The position numbers and the translations under genes were made by a program. This document shows positions 7,616 to 13,598 of a stretch of 64,000 nucleotides of DNA, one piece after another (the first letter of the stretch is position 1; each line of letters begins with the position of its first letter). This DNA comes from CAYNLK01 sp964398055. Its GTDB lineage: Bacteria > Chloroflexota > Anaerolineae > 4572-78 > J111. Below the pieces are notes generated by a model that was not told where the DNA came from, did no database searches, and saw nothing but the letters and a program-made list of their open reading frames with translations. Location: contig CAYNLK010000003.1 in assembly GCA_964398055.1 (NCBI GenBank), positions 1-64,000 of the forward strand, written 5' to 3'.

Positions 7616-8896
7616 TTACTGGGCTAACAAGGTGTCTGGGGGCGCCTTATCAACCGTCCAAAAATCTTGAATAGTGGCCTCAATTCGAGCCTCATCTAGC
7701 CATTCACTCAGAGCCAACCGTTGGGCTCGTTGATAGTCCAAAGGTGATAGTTCACGCACCTCTCGTTCCAACACTTCAACAACGTGCCAGCCAAACTGGC
7801 TTTGCAACGGTTCACTAATCTCGCCAACGGGCAGGCTAAAGACAGTTTCATTCACCGGCTCTACAAAAGCGCCGCGCGGCACAAAGCCCAAATCGCCGCC
7901 TTCAGCGGCGCTGCCCGGATCGATTGACAATTCCGCCGCCAAATCGGCAAAATCCTCGCCGGCCTTCAGGCGTTCAACCACCGCCTGGGCCGCTGCCTCT
8001 GTCTCCACCAAAATATGCCGGGCGTGAGCCTGTTCAGCCGAAGTCGGGACCTCCTCGGCTAACGCCTCCCGCAACTTGTCCCGCAGCACCATGGTCCGGA
8101 TTATCTGGCGATACGTCGCCTCACTCAGGCCGGTATTCTCATTGATGATATTCAGCCAGTTGGTGTATTCTGTACTTAAGGTCTCTTGACTAATGACGTT
8201 TAGCGTAGGCGTAGGCGCCGGGGTGGGGGTGTTGGCCAGGGTCGGCGTCGGGCTTATTGCACCGGTAGCGGTAATGGTGGGTGAAGGGGTGAAAGTTGGC
8301 GTCGGTGTCCATTGGGCGGCCGTAGCCGAAGCCTCGACCCGGGCCGTGCTGGTGGCTGAAGCCGCCTGGGCCGTCAAACCACCCAAACGCCCCGCCACGA
8401 ACCGGTTGACATATTCGCTGATCTCATCCTCAGATACGGTCAGGCCACGTTTGGCAGCTTCAGCCTCAACCAGCTTGTCATCGACCATGGTATTGACCGT
8501 CTGACGATCAACAATGCTCCGCTGTTGCAGAAGCTGGTTAGCCAGTTGCTGGTATTGACTGGCCAGAAAGTTGACCAGCTCCTGATCTTCCGTCTGGGCC
8601 AGGGCGGCCTGTTGCTGCAACTGGACTTGTTGGAGCTGCTCCTCCAACAGAAACCGTTCATATTTTACTCGATCCTGATAAGCGCCGGTTGTGATGTCCA
8701 TCCCATTCACCGTAGCCACAGGGATGTTCGGTTCTACCACAAACGTTTGATAAAGACCATAAGCCAGTACAATCAGGATCAGGGCGGCAACGGTACCCAA
8801 TCCAATATAAATCAAGCGTAATTGCTCTTGTTCGCGTCGGGAGCGGGCCACCTGTTTACGCGTTGGGGTAGTGGGGGGCGCGTTTCGCTTGGACAT
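7616..8896 (-). CDS. Membrane-anchored peptidyl-prolyl isomerase, SurA/PrsA-like (parvulin domain)
   Basis: A 426-residue foldase acting outside the membrane. A basic N-terminus is followed by one membrane segment (about 27-50), a SurA_N-like helical region (about 60-180), a Thr/Pro-rich linker (about 195-235), further helices, and a C-terminal parvulin domain (about 285-385) with ARHILV, GGDLGFVPRG and 'FGWHVVEV'. The linker inside the chaperone module is unusual compared with SurA. It follows rpsR on the same strand, but a probable terminator (8939-8965) separates the two. The SD (GAGG) is weak. Confidence 0.9.
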   Translation of the reverse strand: MSKRNAPPTTPTRKQVARSRREQEQLRLIYIGLGTVAALILIVLAYGLYQTFVVEPNIPVATVNGMDITTGAYQDRVKYERFLLEEQLQQVQLQQQAALAQTEDQELVNFLASQYQQLANQLLQQRSIVDRQTVNTMVDDKLVEAEAAKRGLTVSEDEISEYVNRFVAGRLGGLTAQAASATSTARVEASATAAQWTPTPTFTPSPTITATGAISPTPTLANTPTPAPTPTLNVISQETLSTEYTNWLNIINENTGLSEATYRQIIRTMVLRDKLREALAEEVPTSAEQAHARHILVETEAAAQAVVERLKAGEDFADLAAELSIDPGSAAEGGDLGFVPRGAFVEPVNETVFSLPVGEISEPLQSQFGWHVVEVLEREVRELSPLDYQRAQRLALSEWLDEARIEATIQDFWTVDKAPPDTLLAQ

Positions 8897-8938
8897 AAAT
8901 CGCCTCGTTTTACCATCAATAGGGTTGATAAGAAATAA

Positions 8939-8965
8939 GCGGGCAGCCCCGCCGGGGCCACCCGC
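8939..8965 (-). terminator. Probable terminator of the rpsF-ssb-rpsR operon
   Basis: On the minus strand a 12-bp GC-rich stem with two mismatches (8965-8954 with 8950-8939, 3-base loop) is followed by TTATTTCTT. It lies 25 bases past the rpsR stop. Confidence 0.6.
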
Positions 8966-8989
8966 ATCTAAGAATACAAGAAGTCTCGC

Positions 8990-9292
8990 TTATCCTTTAC
9001 CCATAATGCGCACATGTTCCAGGGTAAATGGTAACAAAGCCATGTGCCTGGCCCGCTTAACGGCGATAGCCAAACGGCGTTGGTGCCTGGCGCAGGTGCC
9101 AGTCTTTCGCCGCGACCGGATATGACCGCCTTCGTTAACAAAACGGTTGAGCGTATACGTATCTTTCCAATCGATAACTTTTGATTTTTCCACGCAAAAG
9201 GCACAGACTTTCCGTCTGGGTTGATATACTCGTCTGCCACCAGGTCGAGAGCGACCGGGACCTCCCGTCGACTCTGTTGTCTCCTCACGCAT
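8990..9292 (-). CDS. rpsR: 30S ribosomal protein S18
   Basis: The S18 core is plain: 'CAFCVEK', 'DTYTLNRFVNEGGHIRSRRKTGTCARHQRRLAIAVKRARHMALLP'. It has four cysteine/histidine positions fitting the zinc-binding form of S18 (C30, C33, C67, H70). The 100-residue product has a Gly/Arg-rich N-terminal extension of about 20 residues. It is last in the rpsF-ssb-rpsR order common in bacteria. AGGAG lies upstream of the ATG at 9292. Confidence 0.97.
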   Translation of the reverse strand: MREETTESTGGPGRSRPGGRRVYQPRRKVCAFCVEKSKVIDWKDTYTLNRFVNEGGHIRSRRKTGTCARHQRRLAIAVKRARHMALLPFTLEHVRIMGKG

Positions 9293-9359
9293 AATTTTCT
9301 CCTAAATACACCAGTTTCGATAATTTACTCAATAAGTCTTCAAGTCGGTCTGAACGGGC

Positions 9360-9776
9360 TTAGAAATCATAAAGCCGTTCATTACTATAGTCTGTCTCAA
9401 AATCAGGCTCGGCTCGATTGTCAGAAGAATCACGCTTGTCACTTTTGGGGCCAAGAATAATCATCTCGTTAGCAACCACTTCGGTCCGAAAATGTCGCTG
9501 GCCGTGCTCATCTTCCCAACTGCGAGTTTGCAAACGCCCCTCGATATAGACCTGCTGGCTCTTGGACAGTTTCTGGCTGCAAATTTCGGCCAGATTACCC
9601 CAGGCCACCACGTTGAACCATTCGGTTTCTTCGCGTCGTTCCCCATCAGGGGCGGTCCAGGACCGGCTAGAGGCCAGGCTAAAGGAGGTTACCGGTTTGC
9701 CGGAAGGTGTGTACCGCAGTTCAGGGTCTCGCCCCATATTCCCAATCACCATTACTTTGTTTAATCCTCTTGCCAT
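9360..9776 (-). CDS. ssb: Single-stranded DNA-binding protein
   Basis: A one-OB-fold SSB of 138 residues: 'NKVMVIGNMGRDPELRYTPSG', 'TEWFNVVAWG', 'VYIEGRLQTRSWEDEHGQ'. It binds single-stranded DNA in replication and repair. The acidic tail ends in ...NERLYDF; the canonical DDDIPF tip that recruits partner proteins is reduced to a terminal acidic residue plus Phe. It lies between rpsF and rpsR, the widely conserved arrangement. Confidence 0.96.
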   Translation of the reverse strand: MARGLNKVMVIGNMGRDPELRYTPSGKPVTSFSLASSRSWTAPDGERREETEWFNVVAWGNLAEICSQKLSKSQQVYIEGRLQTRSWEDEHGQRHFRTEVVANEMIILGPKSDKRDSSDNRAEPDFETDYSNERLYDF

Positions 9777-9824
9777 TTTCGCTTACCTCGCTGCTAAAGC
9801 CTATTTTATTCAATATTCACTTGA

Positions 9825-10112
9825 TTAAGCCTCAACTTTTACCAGCAAATAGCGGATGATCTCCTCTGACAATTTAAGGTTGCGTTCTAAATCGGCCACC
9901 GCGGCGGGGGGCAATTTTACCTGGCACAAGACATAAGTACCCTCACGATGCTTGTCGATTGGGTAGGCCAAAGTCCGACGTCCCCAAACATCAACAGACG
10001 TCACCTCGCCGTTGCCGGTTTTCACAAATTGTGTAACCTGTTCAACGACGCCGGTGACGCCCTCTTCAGCAACCGTCGGCCGTATTATGAACGCCAGTTC
10101 ATAGTTTCGCAT
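9825..10112 (-). CDS. rpsF: 30S ribosomal protein S6
   Basis: 95 residues beginning MRNYELAFIIRPT, the standard S6 start, with 'VWGRRTLAYPIDKHREGTYV' and the C-terminal helix 'LERNLKLSEEIIRYLLVK'. The ATG at 10112 is preceded by AAAGGAGGTG. The frame remains open to 10202, but the extra 30 residues are not S6-like and cover the leader hairpin, so they are rejected. S6 pairs with S18 in the 30S platform. The operon has its own promoter at 10206-10234. Confidence 0.96.
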   Translation of the reverse strand: MRNYELAFIIRPTVAEEGVTGVVEQVTQFVKTGNGEVTSVDVWGRRTLAYPIDKHREGTYVLCQVKLPPAAVADLERNLKLSEEIIRYLLVKVEA

Positions 10113-10172
10113 TGCCAGCACCTCCTTTCTCTGGATATAATTAGCCCTTGGTCCAGGCCAAGAGCAGAAAGA

Positions 10173-10192
10173 ATGGAGCCTTCCGGCTCCAT
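10173..10192 (-). promoter_or_regulatory. Leader hairpin upstream of rpsF
   Basis: An 8-bp perfect stem (ATGGAGCC/GGCTCCAT) closes a GGAA loop in the mRNA between the mapped promoter and the rpsF start. rpsF operons of many bacteria carry an S6:S18-binding autoregulatory RNA here. The conserved CCG bulge of that motif was not confirmed by eye, so the identity is inferred from position. Confidence 0.4.
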
Positions 10193-10205
10193 CTGGCGAC
10201 AAGAT

Positions 10206-10234
10206 ACTATATCACAATAGCCGTTTTTGAGCAA
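10206..10234 (-). promoter_or_regulatory. Promoter of the rpsF-ssb-rpsR operon
   Basis: On the minus strand TTGCTC (10234-10229) and TATAGT (10211-10206) are 17 bases apart. The predicted start near 10199 gives a leader of about 85 bases containing the hairpin at 10173-10192. Confidence 0.65.
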
Positions 10235-10378
10235 AACCCTCGTGCAGCCCGGTACAAAAGCTGAAGTTGTTCACCAAATTGTAACTAAACTGTAATGCCC
10301 AAATCATTAAAATTTATGGTAAGCTATAGTGAAGATACAGCACCTTAATACTCTAAAACAGTCGTCAGGAGCCAAGCT

Positions 10379-10798
10379 ATGCCAACCGTTCTGTATGCAG
10401 AAGACGATCCGGACCATCGAGCCATGATGCGGCTAGCCTTGAAAAACACAGACATCACCCTGATTGAGGCGGTTGATGGGCAGGAGGCATTGCAAAAAAT
10501 TCAAGAGCAATCCCCAGATTTGATTTTACTGGATCTCTTTATGCCCAGGCTAGATGGTTTTGCGGTGATGGAAGCCGTCAAGGCCAATCCCCATACCCGG
10601 CACATCCCCATCCTGGTTCTGTCAGCCTGGCCGACCGGTGATAACCGCAAGCGTACCCGCGCCGCCGGGGCGGCCGATTTCATTGCCAAACCCTACGAGC
10701 CGATTGAACTGGTCAAACGTATTCGCGAGCTTGTAACCGCCCAGGCTAGCCTGGTCCCCATCAAACCGAAAAAGGACACAAGCCCTTCCAACATCTGA
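10379..10798 (+). CDS. Stand-alone response-regulator receiver domain (CheY-like)
   Basis: A 139-residue single receiver: acidic pair 'AEDDPD' at the first strand, phospho-acceptor Asp in 'LILLDLFMPRLDG', switch Ser in 'VLSAW', and Lys in 'IAKPYEP'. All active residues are present, so it should be phosphorylated by a histidine kinase. It has no output domain. No kinase is next to it. It has an AGGAG ribosome site and is followed by a strong terminator, so it is a one-gene unit. Confidence 0.93.
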   Translation: MPTVLYAEDDPDHRAMMRLALKNTDITLIEAVDGQEALQKIQEQSPDLILLDLFMPRLDGFAVMEAVKANPHTRHIPILVLSAWPTGDNRKRTRAAGAADFIAKPYEPIELVKRIRELVTAQASLVPIKPKKDTSPSNI

Positions 10799-10821
10799 AC
10801 CAAATTTGAGACCAATCTGTA

Positions 10822-10846
10822 GCCCCGGCAGAACCGGGGCTTTTTT
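10822..10846 (+). terminator. Terminator of the CheY-like gene
   Basis: Stem GCCCCGG (10822-10828)/CCGGGGC (10834-10840), 5-base loop, then six T. Confidence 0.9.
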
Positions 10847-10875
10847 GTTAACCCTCTATTGACCACTCCGCTAAC

Positions 10876-10903
10876 TTTACAAAATTAAATTTTTATGTAA
10901 ACT
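10876..10903 (+). promoter_or_regulatory. Possible promoter immediately before the glycosidase-like gene
   Basis: TTTACA (10876-10881), 16-base spacer, TAAACT (10898-10903). The start site expected near 10910 would fall directly on the ATG at 10911, giving a leaderless mRNA; no SD precedes that ATG. The -10 match is only 4 of 6. Confidence 0.35.
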
Positions 10904-10910
10904 TCTGTTT

Positions 10911-12677
10911 ATGACTATGAGAAGGGTTCTGAGTCGGTTTGGGCTAATGGCCGCTCTGTTATGCCTGAGTCTGGCCTGGCTGTCACCTGCAGCCGTGGCT
11001 CAGGATCCGCCGCCTGAGGCAGAAACTCCTGCCCCGTTTGATCCTCGTTTTGGGCTGGTGGATAGCTTTGTCAACATTGAGGAAGCGAACGCGGCCGGAG
11101 CCGGTTGGAGTCGCATCTTCCTGCGTTGGGACGTGGTCCAACCCGGCGGCCCGTCCGATTGGAAACCGGCCAATGTCCCCGACACCTTCCTCGACGCCGA
11201 AATCGCAGCCGGCCGGGAAATTGTGGCCGTACTCATCGGGACGCCAGCCTGGGCCAGCGCCAGCGGCGACTCCACTGCCGTCCCCCCTCTGGAATATTGG
11301 GGGGATTTTGTCTTCAAGATTGCCACCCAATACCAGGGCCGGATCAAACACTGGGTCATCTGGCACCAACCGGACGTGACCGATCCGGCCTCGTCTAACT
11401 ATACCTGGAACGGCACGGCAGAGGATTACTACCGGCTACTCAGGGAAGCTTACCTAAAAATCAAGGCGGTTGACCCGGCGATGCAGGTCCACCTGGCCGG
11501 GTTGACCTACACCTGGGATCGAGACCGGGGCCAACCCCAATACCTGGCCCGGTTGTTGGATATCATCGTGACTGATCCCGAGGCGGCCCAGGAAAACCAT
11601 TTTTTTGATGGGGTCAGCTACCATCTTTATTACAACCCTGGCCAGATATTGGAAATTCTCACCGATATCCGCACGATCCTGACCGGTTATGGGCTGGATA
11701 AGCCGATCTGGCTCAATGAAACCAACGCTCCGCCATCGGCCGATCCGCTCATTTCGCTACAGCCTCCGGCGGGCGCGAGCATCACCCTGGAAGAACATAG
11801 CGTCTTTGTGATCCAGAGCTTTGCCCTGGCCCTGGCCGCCGGGGCCGAGCGGGTCGCCTTCAACAAACTGCGTGATGACCTGGAGCAGACTGGGCCGTTT
11901 GAGCCATACGGCCTGTTGCGGGCCGATAATTCCCGCCGCCCGGCCTTCGACGCCTACCGGGTAGTGACCAGACACCTGGCCAGAACTAGGGGGGCAGCCT
12001 GGCAGCAGTTGGGGAATATCTACGTTGTCACCCTGGAGCGGGGCAGCCAAACCACTACCGTCTTGTGGAATACGGACCGCAATCCGGCCACGTTTCTGCT
12101 CAGCGCCATCGCCCCGCAGGCGCAACTGGTCGACGAGCGAGGGAATGAACAAACGATCCTGGCGAATAATGGGGGATACACTCTAGAATTGCCCGGGGCC
12201 ATTTGTAGCAATGGGGACAACTGCTTCATCGGCGGCGCGCCGCGCCTGGTGATCGAGACCGGTTCCCCGGCTCAACGAGCGCCCCTGGTGGTCGCCGCGG
12301 CCACACCAACACCAACGCCTCTCCCCGCCCCCACCGCTACGCCCGCGCCGGCCAACCCGCCGGCCGAGCCGCCGCCAACGCTCACCCCGATCCCCAGCCC
12401 GATTGACCCCCCTACCCCATTTACCGACCCGGCTGGCAGCCCGGCGGCGACAGGTGCACTCGAGGCTCCCCCCCCACCGCCGGTCGCCCTGCCAGAATCT
12501 GTCCTGGAGGTGGCTGAAAGCGAGTTGGGGCCGCCAACGCCAACAGTCGTTCCGGCAGTGACTCTGAGCACCGTGTTAAAACCGGGTCGATTGATTTGGC
12601 TGTTCATCGTCGCCATCATTGTCTTTACCGTCAGCTATGGAGTTCAGGTCATCATCTGGTACCGGCTGCGACGGTAA
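10911..12677 (+). CDS. Exported, membrane-tethered glycoside-hydrolase-like protein (clan-A-type TIM barrel)
   Basis: 588 residues: a signal peptide (about 1-30), a (beta/alpha)8-type domain at about 45-360 resembling GH39/GH5-like barrels ('GWSRIFLRWDVVQPG', 'VIWHQPD', 'DGVSYHLYY', 'KPIWLNETNA'), a beta-rich module to about 440, a long Pro/Thr-rich linker, and a C-terminal membrane helix (about 563-583) with a basic end. The second carboxylate (Glu270 in LNET) is present. The acid/base position, normally NEP after the fourth strand, reads HQP (152-154), so ordinary retaining hydrolysis may be lost. It probably sits on the outer cell face. Substrate unknown. Confidence 0.75.
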   Translation: MTMRRVLSRFGLMAALLCLSLAWLSPAAVAQDPPPEAETPAPFDPRFGLVDSFVNIEEANAAGAGWSRIFLRWDVVQPGGPSDWKPANVPDTFLDAEIAAGREIVAVLIGTPAWASASGDSTAVPPLEYWGDFVFKIATQYQGRIKHWVIWHQPDVTDPASSNYTWNGTAEDYYRLLREAYLKIKAVDPAMQVHLAGLTYTWDRDRGQPQYLARLLDIIVTDPEAAQENHFFDGVSYHLYYNPGQILEILTDIRTILTGYGLDKPIWLNETNAPPSADPLISLQPPAGASITLEEHSVFVIQSFALALAAGAERVAFNKLRDDLEQTGPFEPYGLLRADNSRRPAFDAYRVVTRHLARTRGAAWQQLGNIYVVTLERGSQTTTVLWNTDRNPATFLLSAIAPQAQLVDERGNEQTILANNGGYTLELPGAICSNGDNCFIGGAPRLVIETGSPAQRAPLVVAAATPTPTPLPAPTATPAPANPPAEPPPTLTPIPSPIDPPTPFTDPAGSPAATGALEAPPPPPVALPESVLEVAESELGPPTPTVVPAVTLSTVLKPGRLIWLFIVAIIVFTVSYGVQVIIWYRLRR

Positions 12678-12687
12678 GAGGGGACTT

Positions 12688-12736
12688 GCAAATTGTAAAT
12701 TGCAAATTGCTATTTGCTATTTGCAATTTGTAACTG
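12688..12736. repeat. Heptanucleotide repeat array (GCAAATT family)
   Basis: Seven consecutive 7-base units: GCAAATT, GTAAATT, GCAAATT, GCTATTT, GCTATTT, GCAATTT, GTAACTG. The last units are roughly the reverse complement of the first, so the array can fold. It fills the gap between convergent genes ending at 12677 and 12741. Confidence 0.75.
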
Positions 12737-12740
12737 AGGA

Positions 12741-13466
12741 TTAGAAAGTTACGCCAAAGATTTGCAGGATTATCACAATCAGCGGCGCGATCAGGAGCGC
12801 CGGCAAAAAATTCCCCACTCTGATCCGTTTGATCTCCAATAGAATGAGACCAATGCCCAAAATCAGTACCCCGCCGGTGGCGCTCATCTCGATCACGGCC
12901 GGCGTTTCGGCGGTAATGCCGGTCAGGCTCGAACCAAAAAAGAGTGCCAGGAGAGTCAAGCCACCCTGGTAAATCAGAATTGACAGCGCCGAAAACATCA
13001 CCCCCGGCCCCAGCGACGCCGCAAAGGCCAGGGCAGCAAAGCCATCCAGCATGCTCTTGATGGCCAGCGGCTGAAAATTGCCGGTCAAGCCGTCCAAGAT
13101 TGAGCCGACAATGGTTAGCGGCCCCACGCAAAAGAGCAGGCTGGTGGTAACAAAAGCCCGGGTGATCGAGTGGCCCTGCGCCGCGTCGTCCGGCCGGCCA
13201 AAGCGATCCTCCAGCCAGCGGCCGGCCCATTCCAGACCATCCTCGATCCGCCACCACTCGCCCAGCACCCCCCCAACAAGGACACTGCCCATCACAATCA
13301 ATAAATTCTGGCTGGCCAGAGCCATGCTGATCCCCAAGACGATGACCATCATGCCCAGGCCATTCATAACCGTCTCTTGTAATTTGCGGGGCAGGCGATG
13401 GCCCAGGCGAGCACCAACCGCGCCCCCGACCAGGACGGCCGCGACATTGATGATGGTTCCGGTCAT
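12741..13466 (-). CDS. DUF554 family membrane protein
   Basis: 241 residues starting 'MTGTIINVAAVLVGGAVGARLGHRLP', with seven or so hydrophobic helices and the repeated Gly-rich patterns of DUF554 (YdfK-like) proteins ('LGMMVIVLGISMAL', 'GSVLVGGVLGEWWRIEDGLEW', 'SILDGL', 'ATGGVLILGIGL'). Function is unknown for the family; a transport-like role is only inferred from the fold. An SD (CGAGGTG) precedes the ATG. It follows the M16 gene but is separated from it by a terminator. Confidence 0.92.
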   Translation of the reverse strand: MTGTIINVAAVLVGGAVGARLGHRLPRKLQETVMNGLGMMVIVLGISMALASQNLLIVMGSVLVGGVLGEWWRIEDGLEWAGRWLEDRFGRPDDAAQGHSITRAFVTTSLLFCVGPLTIVGSILDGLTGNFQPLAIKSMLDGFAALAFAASLGPGVMFSALSILIYQGGLTLLALFFGSSLTGITAETPAVIEMSATGGVLILGIGLILLEIKRIRVGNFLPALLIAPLIVIILQIFGVTF

Positions 13467-13541
13467 AGTTCACCTCGAGCGATGTCTGAAACTGGTTGTA
13501 GTTGAAACAACCTGAATTAAACTCAATTGTGGCTTAAAAGC

Positions 13542-13572
13542 AAAAAAGCGCCCCTGCTTAGAGCGCTTTTTT
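13542..13572 (-). terminator. Terminator of the M16 peptidase gene (could act on both strands)
   Basis: Perfect 10-bp stem AAAAAAGCGC (13542-13551)/GCGCTTTTTT (13563-13572) just past the M16 stop. Confidence 0.85.
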
Positions 13573-13598
13573 CAACCTCTTCTTTAAGATTTTAGAAT

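Noticed and set aside
10113..10202. 30-residue N-terminal extension of S6
   Set aside because: S6 begins at MRNYEL with a strong ribosome site; the extension covers a hairpin in the leader.
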